In this document: positions 9,466 through 18,136 of the stretch, in pieces
Numbering within the stretch: position 1 is the first letter of the stretch
Layout of the letters: each line of letters opens with the position of its first letter
DNA from: Saprospiraceae bacterium
GTDB lineage: Bacteria; Bacteroidota; Bacteroidia; Chitinophagales; Saprospiraceae
Length of the DNA stretch: 53,574 nucleotides
Assembly: GCA_026982695.1 (NCBI GenBank)
Contig: JALSGS010000015.1
Span: 1 to 53,574 of the forward strand
Reading direction: 5' to 3'
Notes under the pieces: generated by a model
What the model saw: the letters and a program-made list of their open reading frames with translations, nothing else
The model's database searches: none
What the model was told of the DNA's origin: nothing
Program-made: the position numbers and the translations under genes

Positions 9466-10347
9466 TCAGGCAGTGGGGGAGTGGTCGAACAGATACAAAT
9501 CAAAAAATTCGATGATTTGTACGAGCTTTTCGGCATACTGCGGATCAGTAGCGTAGCCGGCATCCTCTAGCCCCTTTGCCCATTTGCGGTAGTCTTTGCC
9601 CAATTTCAATAGGTGTTGGTAGCGGCTGTCATGCATGAGCTGCGAATGAGCGCGAAAGCTCTCCCATGCGGTCTGAAATACGCGGAACATATCGTAGCGA
9701 TCGTCATCGGCGTAATTGCGACAGGTACACGAGAGACACTTGCTGCGACATTTAATGCCAAAATGATTGTTTGATTCCACCGCTAGCTGACTGCTACCCG
9801 CATCGGACTCCAATAGTGCTTGTGCTAAAGTGATACTTGCAGGCACTCCGAATTTGTGCATCTCGGCAATGGCTACGCGCGCAAAGCGCTCAATGTAGCG
9901 CTTGCAGTGATCGAGCTTGCGCTGGACAATGTCTTGAGGGACGCCATTGCGTTGGGCATAGCTGGGATCTAGCACAAAGGTCAGATTGCTAAAGTCGTCG
10001 GCTGTCCATTTTTTCTTACTCGGAGTAGAGGATATTTGGCTTGAGCTAGTGGAAGCCTTTGCCGATGTTTCGTTGGCGTACTCATGCCGGTCAGCTCGTT
10101 GAAGTGCTTGGGGCGTTAGGGTCGCTTCTACCCGTTGGCTGGTAGTTGTTAGGTTGTGATGTCGAGGCGTCACTTCGATAGTGATGTGTATGCGCTTTTG
10201 GAGGGCCAGCCAGCCAATCAACCCCGCAAACACTAAGTGAAACCAATACCGTCGGAACCAACTACGATTTATGCTTGCCGAAGCGGACATGGGCGCCCAC
10301 GCTGTGGCACCTTTCGATTGATAAGGAGAGTATGTGTATCGAATCAT
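9466..10347 (-). CDS. Membrane-anchored peptidoglycan glucosaminidase (FlgJ/GH73-like)
   Basis: This 293-residue protein has one N-terminal transmembrane segment (about residues 32-46) and a Ser/Thr-rich linker to about residue 110. A C-terminal glucosaminidase domain follows, with the catalytic Glu in TLAQALLESDAG, then SNNHFGIKC, FRVFQTAWESFRAHS and GYATDPQYAEKL. GH73-type enzymes cleave the glycan strand of peptidoglycan. A Cys-rich loop (KCRSKCLSCTC) follows the HFGIK motif. A strong promoter lies 36 or so bases upstream of the ATG. It is convergent with ftsE. Confidence 0.85.
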   Translation of the reverse strand: MIRYTYSPYQSKGATAWAPMSASASINRSWFRRYWFHLVFAGLIGWLALQKRIHITIEVTPRHHNLTTTSQRVEATLTPQALQRADRHEYANETSAKASTSSSQISSTPSKKKWTADDFSNLTFVLDPSYAQRNGVPQDIVQRKLDHCKRYIERFARVAIAEMHKFGVPASITLAQALLESDAGSSQLAVESNNHFGIKCRSKCLSCTCRNYADDDRYDMFRVFQTAWESFRAHSQLMHDSRYQHLLKLGKDYRKWAKGLEDAGYATDPQYAEKLVQIIEFFDLYLFDHSPTA

Positions 10348-10388
10348 GGATTTGAATTTTTTTGTTTTCTTAATTCGAATCTTAAGTA

Positions 10389-10419
10389 CAAAGGTAAAAC
10401 TTTTTGTTTTAAAAACAAA
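10389..10419 (-). promoter_or_regulatory. Promoter of the glucosaminidase gene (TTTG-N19-TACCTTTG)
   Basis: On the minus strand TTTG (10419-10416) is followed by exactly 19 bases and TACCTTTG (10396-10389), a full match to the Bacteroidota housekeeping promoter pattern. The expected start lies near 10383, giving a leader of about 36 bases to the ATG at 10347. Confidence 0.75.
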
Positions 10420-10453
10420 TCATTTCTTTTTCTCCATCCAAGATTGAAGCGCA

Positions 10454-10483
10454 TTTGTTAGTGTTGGTTATACACTACTTTTG
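10454..10483 (+). promoter_or_regulatory. Candidate promoter of the GlcNAc kinase gene (TTTG-N18-TACTTTTG)
   Basis: TTTG at 10454-10457, an 18-base spacer and TACTTTTG at 10476-10483 fit the Bacteroidota promoter pattern with a spacer one base short. The expected leader to the ATG at 10568 is about 78 bases. It diverges from the glucosaminidase promoter. Confidence 0.5.
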
Positions 10484-10567
10484 TGGGGGAAGATTTACCT
10501 TCGCCTCATTGTATTGATCGTGGCTGTACGATAGGAGGCGGAAAGTGCCTCAAAACGCGAAGTTTAC

Positions 10568-11422
10568 ATGATATTAGTTGCTGATAGTGGTTCTACGAAG
10601 GCTGACTGGGCGTTGTTGGGAGGAGCGGGTAAAGTGCAGTTGATGCGTACGCAAGGGTTTAATCCCAATTATCACGAGGAAGCGACGATATTGGCTGCAC
10701 TCAAGGAAGATCTTTCCGCTCATTTGCCAGCTCATCGCATACAGGTCATCTGGTATTACGGCAGTGGTTGTTGGGATCCAGAGCGCAAGGAGGTAATTGC
10801 TCGGCCGTTGCGTCAGCTATTTCCCAATGCGCAGGTGGTGGTGGAGCACGACTTATTGGGGGCAGCAAGGGCCACTTGTGGTACGCAGCCGGGTATTGCG
10901 TGTATTTTGGGTACGGGAAGCAACTCTTGTTTGTTTGACGGGCATCGGGAGGTAGACAATGTGACAAATTTGGGCTTTCTGTTGGGCGATGAGGGGAGTG
11001 GGTCGCACCTAGGCAAGGAGTTGTTGCGCCAGTGGTTCTATCGCGAGTTGCCTCCTCACCTCGAACGCGAGATGGCGCGTTGGGTGCCAGGTGGGCGAAA
11101 AGAGGTTTTAGATCAACTTTACCGCAGAGAAGCACCTGCAGTGTATTTGGCCTCTTTTGCCAAGTTTTTGGGGGTTCATCAAAAGGATCCGGTAGTGCGC
11201 CGGTTGGTTCGCTCGTGCTTTGACGAGTTTCTGCGCAGGCATGTGCGCAAGTACAAAGGGGCAGACTACTTGCCTGTGCACTTTGTAGGGTCTATTGCTT
11301 GGCACTTTCGCGAGCTGCTTGTCGAGGCATTGCGTGCCAGAGGGTTGACAGTAGGTGTAATCGAGCGCAAGCCCATTGAGCGTTTGGCATTGTTTCACCA
11401 AAAAGTGCGCCCTGCAATCTGA
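10568..11422 (+). CDS. BadF/BadG-type ATPase, probable N-acetylglucosamine kinase
   Basis: This 284-residue ASKHA-fold kinase opens with the phosphate-1 loop VADSGSTKADW (residues 4-14). It carries CILGTGSNSCLFDG (about residue 115) and LGFLLGDEGSGSHLGKELL (about residue 135), then VHFVGSIAWHF as the adenosine-binding region. Members phosphorylate GlcNAc recovered from cell-wall turnover or chitin. It sits between a peptidoglycan glucosaminidase and phosphofructokinase, which fits recycling of amino sugars into glycolysis, although the glucosaminidase is transcribed in the other direction. The following gene starts 54 bases downstream. Confidence 0.85.
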   Translation: MILVADSGSTKADWALLGGAGKVQLMRTQGFNPNYHEEATILAALKEDLSAHLPAHRIQVIWYYGSGCWDPERKEVIARPLRQLFPNAQVVVEHDLLGAARATCGTQPGIACILGTGSNSCLFDGHREVDNVTNLGFLLGDEGSGSHLGKELLRQWFYRELPPHLEREMARWVPGGRKEVLDQLYRREAPAVYLASFAKFLGVHQKDPVVRRLVRSCFDEFLRRHVRKYKGADYLPVHFVGSIAWHFRELLVEALRARGLTVGVIERKPIERLALFHQKVRPAI

Positions 11423-11476
11423 CTGGGTGGCTAGCTCGATGTTTTTGTAGCAGTGTGAGAAAAAACAGCGAAGCGC

Positions 11477-12469
11477 ATGCAGGTGAATGGCAAGGAAATT
11501 AAGCGCATTGCAGTGTTTACTTCAGGTGGTGATGCACCTGGCATGAATGCAGCCTTGCGGGCAGTGGTGCGTACGGCTTCGTACTACGATTTGCACGTAT
11601 ATGGTATTATGAGGGGCTATGAAGGTATGATCGATGGCGATTTTGTGCTGATGGAAAAGCGAGACGTGGGCAATATCATGCATCGGGGTGGGACTATTTT
11701 GAAAACGGCCCGCTCTGAGCGGTTCCGCACAAAAGAGGGCCGCCAGTCGGCCTATGAGTCCTTACTGGCCTATAACATCGATGCTTGTATCGCTATTGGT
11801 GGCAATGGCACTTTTACAGGAGCGCATGTGTTTAGTAGCGAATTTGGCGTACCTTTTATAGGAATTCCCGGCACAATTGACAATGATCTGTATGGCACAG
11901 ATCTGACCATCGGCTTTGACACAGCTGTCAACACAGCCATCGAGGCTGCAGACAAGATTCGCGATACAGCTGAATCGCATAATCGATTGTTTTTCATAGA
12001 GGTCATGGGGCGAAATTCGGGGCTTATTGCACTTAACACAGCTATTGGTGTGGGTGCAGGCCTGGCACTCATTCCGGAAAAGGAAACTTCTATCGACGAG
12101 CTGGTACAATTGCTGAAAATCACAGCTAAGCGCAAAAAGTTGTTCAACCTCATCGTGGTGGCAGAGGGCAACAAAACGGGTAATGCGCAACAAGTAGCCC
12201 AACAAGTGCGCGAGCGCATCGACCTTTTCGACATTCGCGTAACAGTGATTGGACACATGCAACGCGGCGGTTCACCTACTTTTCAAGATCGGGTGCTGGC
12301 CAGCCGATTGGGGCAGGCTGCTGTAGAGGGGCTGCTTCAGGGCCAGCGCAACGTGATGGTAGGATGGGTGGATAACAAGATCTCATTTACTCCTTTGAAA
12401 GAGGCTATTTCTACCCATAAAAAGCCTGGCGAACAGCTTTTGCGCATTGCAGAAATGTTGGCCATTTGA
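11477..12469 (+). CDS. pfkA: ATP-dependent 6-phosphofructokinase
   Basis: This 330-residue enzyme phosphorylates fructose 6-phosphate in glycolysis. SGGDAPGMNAALRAVVR opens the ATP site, PGTIDNDL carries the catalytic Asp, EVMGRNSG and GHMQRGGSPTFQDR bind substrate. The Gly residues after GGN and before TIDND point to the ATP form rather than the pyrophosphate form. One oddity is that the usual GGDG motif reads GGNG (Asn110, codon 11804-11806); in E. coli PfkA this Asp103 helps bind the magnesium-ATP. Length is normal for bacterial PFK. Confidence 0.93.
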   Translation: MQVNGKEIKRIAVFTSGGDAPGMNAALRAVVRTASYYDLHVYGIMRGYEGMIDGDFVLMEKRDVGNIMHRGGTILKTARSERFRTKEGRQSAYESLLAYNIDACIAIGGNGTFTGAHVFSSEFGVPFIGIPGTIDNDLYGTDLTIGFDTAVNTAIEAADKIRDTAESHNRLFFIEVMGRNSGLIALNTAIGVGAGLALIPEKETSIDELVQLLKITAKRKKLFNLIVVAEGNKTGNAQQVAQQVRERIDLFDIRVTVIGHMQRGGSPTFQDRVLASRLGQAAVEGLLQGQRNVMVGWVDNKISFTPLKEAISTHKKPGEQLLRIAEMLAI

Positions 12470-12659
12470 GTGTATAGATTTTCTTTTCAATTAAGTGTGG
12501 TCGCAAAGAATAGGTGTGTGCAGGTGTAGATGCGCCCGCGGGGGCTTTGCAAAGTGCCGAACACTTTCTCGGTTTGAGGTGGAAGGCTCACGGTCGTTTT
12601 TTTTAATATTGCACGGCTCAATAAACTATATTTTTTTCAATACGAATAGACCAAACCAT

Positions 12660-14297
12660 ATGTGCCGCGTGTTTCTCCGTTTGTTGTTGCTTTCTTTCGC
12701 CGTGTGCTTAGTCCATGTCGCTATAGCTCAGCGCCTTTCTATCGATTCTTCGCATTTTTACTATCCGGAAAAAATTCAGGATATCCGCATTGTGTTCCCT
12801 GAGGATGTGGATTGGCAATATGTTTTGGACAGCCTGCGAGTGAATGGCGACGAGATGCTATTGGCCACTGTGGAAATCAACGGTCAGCGATACGAAGACG
12901 TTGGGGTGCGCTACCACGCTTCGCGTGGGTTTCGAGCGGGCCAAAAGCGCAATAGCTTTGACATCCAGTTGGACTATGTCAGAGCGGATCAACACTATCA
13001 GGGATATCGCAACCTCTATTTGTCCGATGCACGTAGAGATCCGAGCATGGTGCGGCAGGTATTGGGCTATGAAATTGCGCGTCAGTATATGCCAGCCCCA
13101 TTGGCCAATTATGCTCGCCTCACAATTGGCTCGGGTTTTTACGGACTTATGGTCAATGTGCAGCCCATCGACGAGGTTTTTCTTCGCCAATACTTTGGCA
13201 CAGATCAACGTGCTTGCTTTGTAGTCAGTGAGCTACATGCCGAGGAAATGCCTCGAGGATGCATTGAAGGGGCTGTGGGAGCCCTGATTTATGAAGAATC
13301 TTTGGCTTGCTATCAGTACAATTTTGAAGCGCGCTATGGTAAGGCATGGGATGCGTTGAAGCATTTAGCTGCAGTTTTGCGCAATAAAGATGAGGCAGCT
13401 ATTGCAGCAACATTGGATGTGGATGCTGCCTTGTGGATGCACGCTTTTAACAATGTCTTGGTCAATCTGTACAGTTATTCGGGGCATCCGGCGCGCAACT
13501 ATTGGCTGTATCAAGATAGCACCGGTCGGTTTGTACCTATTTTGGGCAGACTCAATTATGCCTTTGGTAGCTATAAAAATGTGGGCAATGGCTCGGACTT
13601 GCCCAACAAACGGCTCGTCACGCTGGATCCGTGGCTGCACCGCGACAATGCAAACCGCCCCTTGATTAGTAGCCTGTTGGCACAGCCCGAGTGGCGCAAT
13701 CGCTATGTACATCACATGCAAGTGGTGCTCAACGATCATTTTGTGCACAACCAGTGGCTGGATCGGGCCAAAGCGCTGCGCCGTCTGATCCGAAAGGACT
13801 ATGCCCGCGACCCTAGCCGCTATTACAGCATGGAGGATTTTGACAATGCCCTCAATAAAACCATTGGCCAGTATTCGCGTATTCCAGGACTGGTGCGCCT
13901 CATGGTGCCGAGAAGCAATTTTTTGCGCAAGCATGAGGCCTTAAGGGTGATACCGCCCCAATTTGGTCAAGTGCAGTTTACACATCGCAAGCGTTATTCT
14001 ACTGATCGCGTCACTACTTTCCAACTCACGGTACCTGTAGGCAAAAAGCCCGATTATGTGCGCGTGTGGTACCGCTTTGCACCTACTATGCAGTGGCAAG
14101 TGGCCGAGCTGTATGACGATGGCCACCACGGAGATGGCAAAGCTCATGATGGCGTCTTTGGCTTGGAGATCGTGCCGCCAGATGGACAAGACGCTTTGGA
14201 ATACTTCCTCGAAGCGGGCAATGTGGCTTCTGTAAACTTCTATCCTGCTTCTTACATGTGGGGTGGGCTGCGCGTTACGCTCGAAGAGCTCAATTAG
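12660..14297 (+). CDS. CotH-family secreted protein, predicted pseudokinase
   Basis: This 545-residue protein has a signal peptide (residues 1-22), a CotH-like domain and a C-terminal beta domain with YDDGHHGDGKAHDGVFG. It aligns almost throughout with the next gene (for example VDAALWMHAFNNVLVNL against VDAALWMLAFNTVLVNL). It lacks the residues that a CotH kinase needs: the Lys of the FNLKADF strand is Gln103, the Asp of NLDSYTG is Tyr271, and the Asp of VWDMN is Arg297. The VRYKGNSSY loop is also altered (VRYHASRGF). I chose the ATG at 12660, since it directly begins a signal peptide; an upstream GTG at 12495 is open but adds a poor sequence. A structural or regulatory role is likely. Confidence 0.8.
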   Translation: MCRVFLRLLLLSFAVCLVHVAIAQRLSIDSSHFYYPEKIQDIRIVFPEDVDWQYVLDSLRVNGDEMLLATVEINGQRYEDVGVRYHASRGFRAGQKRNSFDIQLDYVRADQHYQGYRNLYLSDARRDPSMVRQVLGYEIARQYMPAPLANYARLTIGSGFYGLMVNVQPIDEVFLRQYFGTDQRACFVVSELHAEEMPRGCIEGAVGALIYEESLACYQYNFEARYGKAWDALKHLAAVLRNKDEAAIAATLDVDAALWMHAFNNVLVNLYSYSGHPARNYWLYQDSTGRFVPILGRLNYAFGSYKNVGNGSDLPNKRLVTLDPWLHRDNANRPLISSLLAQPEWRNRYVHHMQVVLNDHFVHNQWLDRAKALRRLIRKDYARDPSRYYSMEDFDNALNKTIGQYSRIPGLVRLMVPRSNFLRKHEALRVIPPQFGQVQFTHRKRYSTDRVTTFQLTVPVGKKPDYVRVWYRFAPTMQWQVAELYDDGHHGDGKAHDGVFGLEIVPPDGQDALEYFLEAGNVASVNFYPASYMWGGLRVTLEELN

Positions 14298-14314
14298 TTA
14301 GTAAAACCAACTAC

Positions 14315-15943
14315 ATGGTGGAATTGGCCTTGACCTTTAATCGATGCACACGTGCTATTGCTGTGCTCTTTGTAGCAGCTTTCTTTTACGTGCGCATTCC
14401 GGTGGTAGCACAAACACCGGATTTATACGCGCCCCAACACATTGTGGAAATTCGCATTGAATTTGATCGGCCCGATTGGGACCACTTTTTAGACAGCCTC
14501 AAATTGGAAAAGCAACGCCTGCCAGCACGTGTCAGTATTGATGGCAAGTGGTATGAAAATGTGGGAGTTCGCTACAAGGGCAATAGCTCGTACAACAGCG
14601 TGCGCAAGGCAGGAAAAAAGAAGCTTCCCTTTAACCTCAAGGCGGATTTTCTGATCAAAGATCAGCAATTTGCGCCTGGCGTGACGACACTTAAGTTATC
14701 CAACTCCTTTCGCGACCCCACCTTTTTGCGCGAAATCCTCTCTTATGAAATTGCGCGCAAGTATATGCCTGCACCCCGATGCAACTTTGCCAAGGTATGG
14801 GTTAATGGAGAATACTTGGGGCTGTATCACAATACCCAATCCATTGACAAGCACTTTCTCCAGGAGCACTTCGGCACACATCGAGGTACTTTCGTAAAAT
14901 GTGACCCTGAGTGGTGGAAAGAGCGGCCGTCCGCTTGTCCTTCTGGCGATGAGAAGGCTTCGTTGATGTACTTAGGCGAACGTGCCGAATGCTATGAAGG
15001 GCTCTATGAGTTGAAAAGCAAATCGGGCTGGGACGATCTCATCGAGCTGACGCGTGTACTGCACCGCGCTCCACAACGCATCGAATCGGTGCTGCACGTA
15101 GATGCCGCACTGTGGATGCTCGCCTTCAATACGGTGTTGGTCAACTTGGACAGCTACACGGGGCGATTGGCACATAACTACTACTTGTTCCAAACGCCTG
15201 ACACCCTCATGACGCCTTTAGTATGGGATATGAACCTCAGTTTTGGCGGCTTTCGCTTTGATGGGTTGAGGCATCGCCCATTGACAAATGAGGAGTTGCA
15301 ACACCTCAGTCCGTTTTTGCATTACAAGACGCGCAACCCCAATCGCCCCCTCGTTGTCAAGCTGTTGGCGCGTCCCCTTTTCCGAAAGGTGTATCTAGGG
15401 CACATCTGGACGATCTTGCACGATAACTTTGCCAATGGTTGGTATCAAACGCGTGCACAAGCTATCCAAGAGCTGATCCGAGATGAAGTACGACGCGACT
15501 CGCATAAGCTTTACAGTTTTGAAGCTTTTGAGCGCAATTGGGATACCACCGTCCAGGCAGGATATAGTGCTGTCATAGGCATACGCGAACTGATGGAAGC
15601 GCGCAGTGCTTATCTTCTGGCTCATCCACTTTTCAAGATTCCCCCACCTGAGCTGTCAGAAGCAGCAGTAGTTCGCCTCAACGATTCCACTTTTGTGGCC
15701 AATGCCCACTGCACACAAGCCCAAGCCATGTGGCTAGTATGGCGACGAGATGCCTCCCATCCATGGCGCTATGTGCGCATGTACGACGACGGTCATCATG
15801 CCGATCAGGCAGCCAATGATTACCTCTGGGGCACCACCTTGAAGGGTGTATCTGGCCTGCACTACTACTTCATTGCGGAAGGGCCGCGCATGGCACAAAC
15901 TTGGCCCAAAGGAGCTTCCTTTGCCTATTTGCAGGTTCCATAG
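14315..15943 (+). CDS. CotH-family secreted protein kinase-like protein
   Basis: This 542-residue protein starts at the ATG at 14315, 17 bases after the previous stop, with a signal peptide ending near VVAQTPD. The CotH domain keeps VRYKGNSSY, the Lys in LPFNLKADF (Lys109), the Asp in NLDSYTG (Asp279) and the Asp in VWDMNLSFGGF (Asp305). CotH proteins are atypical kinases, first shown for Bacillus spore coat proteins and distantly like Fam20C. The motif usually written GLYxxxExxD reads GLYHNTQSID, with Gln for Glu. A C-terminal beta domain carries YDDGHHADQAANDYLWG. Its target is unknown; the neighbouring paralogue is the obvious candidate partner. Confidence 0.82.
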   Translation: MVELALTFNRCTRAIAVLFVAAFFYVRIPVVAQTPDLYAPQHIVEIRIEFDRPDWDHFLDSLKLEKQRLPARVSIDGKWYENVGVRYKGNSSYNSVRKAGKKKLPFNLKADFLIKDQQFAPGVTTLKLSNSFRDPTFLREILSYEIARKYMPAPRCNFAKVWVNGEYLGLYHNTQSIDKHFLQEHFGTHRGTFVKCDPEWWKERPSACPSGDEKASLMYLGERAECYEGLYELKSKSGWDDLIELTRVLHRAPQRIESVLHVDAALWMLAFNTVLVNLDSYTGRLAHNYYLFQTPDTLMTPLVWDMNLSFGGFRFDGLRHRPLTNEELQHLSPFLHYKTRNPNRPLVVKLLARPLFRKVYLGHIWTILHDNFANGWYQTRAQAIQELIRDEVRRDSHKLYSFEAFERNWDTTVQAGYSAVIGIRELMEARSAYLLAHPLFKIPPPELSEAAVVRLNDSTFVANAHCTQAQAMWLVWRRDASHPWRYVRMYDDGHHADQAANDYLWGTTLKGVSGLHYYFIAEGPRMAQTWPKGASFAYLQVP

Positions 15944-16015
15944 GCGCAATTTGTGCGTTGCGCTCAAAAAAGCAATCTTTGCCGCCGCTTGAGCGCTTTT
16001 GCAAACTGTGTTGCT

Positions 16016-16639
16016 ATGAAAATTATCTGTATTGGGCGCAACTATGTAGATCACGCCAAGGAGTTGCACAATCCCGTACCGACCAAGCCCGTAGTGTTCA
16101 TGAAGCCTTCTACGGCCCTGTTGGTCAACAACAAGCCTTTTTACTATCCCGAATTTTCTAAAAATATCCATCACGAAGTGGAGGTCGTACTGCGCATTTG
16201 CAAAAATGGCCGTCACATCCAACCTCAGTACGCACGCACCTACTTCGATGCCATTGCATTGGGTATAGATTTCACAGCACGGGATCTACAAGCTCAATGC
16301 AAGCAAAAGGGCTATCCATGGGAAATTGCTAAAGCCTTTGACGACTCTGCCGTGCTCAGCCCTTTTGTGCCTATCGAACAAGTAGATCTTGACGAGGGCA
16401 TTCCCTTCCGTTTAGAGAGAAATGACCAGATCGTCCAACAAGGGCATACTGCCCAGATGATCTTTTCCTTTACAGACATCTTGACATACGTGTCGAAATT
16501 TTTTCGCTTGACGGTGGGAGACTTGATCTATACAGGTACGCCTGCCGGCGTGGGGCCCGTCCAGATAGGTGACGTACTCAAAGGATGGATGCAGACCCAA
16601 AAAGGATGGCAACAGATGTTTGTATGTGAGATAAAATGA
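16016..16639 (+). CDS. Fumarylacetoacetate hydrolase-family protein
   Basis: This 207-residue protein of the FAH fold starts MKIICIGRNYVDHAKEL at 16016; the longer frame from 15953 adds an unconvincing N-terminus. It holds KPSTALL, the metal-binding HHEVEVVL segment (Glu-x-Glu), ALGIDFTARDLQ, WEIAKAFDDSAVLSPF and the C-terminal YTGTPAGVGPV. Small members of this family (FAHD1/YcgM-like) act as acylpyruvase or oxaloacetate decarboxylase. The exact reaction cannot be read here. It is 72 bases downstream of the CotH gene and precedes metK, which has its own promoter. Confidence 0.88.
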   Translation: MKIICIGRNYVDHAKELHNPVPTKPVVFMKPSTALLVNNKPFYYPEFSKNIHHEVEVVLRICKNGRHIQPQYARTYFDAIALGIDFTARDLQAQCKQKGYPWEIAKAFDDSAVLSPFVPIEQVDLDEGIPFRLERNDQIVQQGHTAQMIFSFTDILTYVSKFFRLTVGDLIYTGTPAGVGPVQIGDVLKGWMQTQKGWQQMFVCEIK

Positions 16640-16656
16640 GCAGCGGGAATGGGCAA

Positions 16657-16686
16657 TTGGCCGATTGCCTTCAATTTCTATCTTTG
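16657..16686 (+). promoter_or_regulatory. Promoter of metK (TTG-N19-TATCTTTG)
   Basis: TTG at 16657-16659, 19 bases and TATCTTTG at 16679-16686 match the Bacteroidota promoter pattern. Transcription should start near 16693, giving a leader of about 60 bases to the metK ATG at 16753. Confidence 0.7.
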
Positions 16687-16708
16687 CACGTCATTCTACA
16701 CGCATGTA

Positions 16709-16724
16709 TTTGCCTTTCGGCAAA
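16709..16724 (+). promoter_or_regulatory. Small hairpin in the metK leader
   Basis: TTTGCC and GGCAAA form a perfect 6-bp stem around the loop TTTC, inside the predicted 60-base metK leader. The same palindrome recurs elsewhere in the window. No known SAM riboswitch pattern is evident, so a regulatory role is only a possibility. Confidence 0.35.
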
Positions 16725-16752
16725 AAGGACTTGTTGACCATAAATAAATGTT

Positions 16753-18000
16753 ATGTCTTACCTATTTACTTCGGAGTCGGTTTCCGAGGGCCATCCAGAT
16801 AAAGTTGCCGACCAAATTTCTGACGCCATTCTCGATGCCTTTTTGTTGCAAGATCCTGACTCGAAAGTAGCTTGTGAAACGCTGGTCACTACGGGCTTGG
16901 CCATTATCTCTGGCGAGGTGCGCTCGCGTGCCTTTGTCGATGTGCAGAAAATTGCACGTGAGGTGATTCGCAAGATTGGCTATACCAAATCCGAGTACAT
17001 GTTCGATGCCGACTCTTGCGGCGTCATTTCAGCCATCCACGAGCAGTCACCTGATATTGCCATGGGCGTCGATGTGGGCAAGACCGAAGAAGAACAGGGG
17101 GCAGGCGATCAAGGCATGATGTTCGGTTATGCCACCAACGAAACAGATAACTACATGCCCTTGGCACTCGAGATCGCCCATCTGATGTTGCGCGAGCTGG
17201 CTGCCATTCGCAAGGCTGGCCAACAGATGACATACTTGCGGCCCGATGCTAAATCGCAAGTGACGCTTCAGTATAGCGACGATCATCGGCCAGAGAAGAT
17301 TCAAACCATTGTGCTTTCTACACAACACGATGATTTTGCAGGGGAGCGCGAGATGCTCGATCAGATTGCCTACGACGTCAAGCACATCCTCATGCCACGC
17401 GTGATCGATCAATTGCCCGAACGCGTACAAGCCCTCTTTCACGAAGGTATTCGCTACCACATCAACCCTACAGGCAAGTTTGTCATTGGTGGGCCCCATG
17501 GCGATACGGGCCTGACGGGCCGAAAGATTATCGTAGATACTTACGGTGGCAAAGGTGCCCATGGCGGTGGGGCTTTTAGCGGCAAGGATGCTTCTAAAGT
17601 GGATCGCTCTGCAGCTTATGCTACGCGCCACATTGCTAAGAACGTAGTAGCTGCAGGCCTTGCTGACCAGTGCTTGGTACAAGTAGCCTATGCGATAGGT
17701 GTGGCTGAGCCCGTGGGGCTGTATGTCGACACATATGGCACGTGTAAGGTACCTGGTCTCAAGGATGGCCAAGTTGCCCAAAAATTGTTGGAGCTGTTTG
17801 ACTTGCGACCCGCTGCCATCGTGCGTCGCTTTGGCCTGAAAAATCCCATCTTCCAGGAAACAGCTGCATACGGCCATATGGGGCGCCAGCCCGGTAAAAA
17901 AAACATCACAAATGCACAGGGACAAACGCGACAGGTGGAGACATTCACTTGGGAAAAGCTCGATATGGTCGACGAAATTCGCAGTGCCTTTGGTCTTTAA
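16753..18000 (+). CDS. metK: S-adenosylmethionine synthetase
   Basis: This 415-residue cytoplasmic enzyme makes S-adenosylmethionine from methionine and ATP. All hallmarks are present: [24 protein letters not shown] at the N-terminus (ATP and methionine site), [15 protein letters not shown] in the middle domain and the phosphate-binding loop [18 protein letters not shown]. Length is that of Bacteroidota MetK. The start at 16753 follows an out-of-frame ATG five bases earlier. It has its own promoter and a short leader with one small hairpin. Confidence 0.97.
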   Translation: MSYLFTSESVSEGHPDKVADQISDAILDAFLLQDPDSKVACETLVTTGLAIISGEVRSRAFVDVQKIAREVIRKIGYTKSEYMFDADSCGVISAIHEQSPDIAMGVDVGKTEEEQGAGDQGMMFGYATNETDNYMPLALEIAHLMLRELAAIRKAGQQMTYLRPDAKSQVTLQYSDDHRPEKIQTIVLSTQHDDFAGEREMLDQIAYDVKHILMPRVIDQLPERVQALFHEGIRYHINPTGKFVIGGPHGDTGLTGRKIIVDTYGGKGAHGGGAFSGKDASKVDRSAAYATRHIAKNVVAAGLADQCLVQVAYAIGVAEPVGLYVDTYGTCKVPGLKDGQVAQKLLELFDLRPAAIVRRFGLKNPIFQETAAYGHMGRQPGKKNITNAQGQTRQVETFTWEKLDMVDEIRSAFGL

Positions 18001-18073
18001 TGCACATGCATTTTTGCCAAACAGCGAGCTGCTACATGTCGTACCTGTCACAGAACGCCAAGGCTTGTACGCG

Positions 18074-18081
18074 TATCTTTG
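18074..18081 (+). promoter_or_regulatory. Candidate -7 element of trxB promoter (TATCTTTG)
   Basis: TATCTTTG matches the Bacteroidota -7 consensus and is followed by GCA as in the metK promoter. The gap to the trxB ATG is about 55 bases. No clear TTTG is seen 19-20 bases upstream, so only the -7 half is supported. Confidence 0.45.
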
Positions 18082-18136
18082 CACGCCTTTTGCCTGTGTA
18101 TTCGGCTACATTTAAGAATCCAAAAAATCGAAAGAC

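Noticed and set aside
12495-12659. In-frame extension of the first CotH gene from a GTG at 12495
   Set aside because: The extension encodes a Cys/Arg-rich stretch unlike a signal peptide, while the ATG at 12660 starts a classical one.
16687-16752. SAM riboswitch before metK
   Set aside because: The leader is only about 60 bases with one 6-bp stem, and I could not match the conserved core of any SAM riboswitch class.
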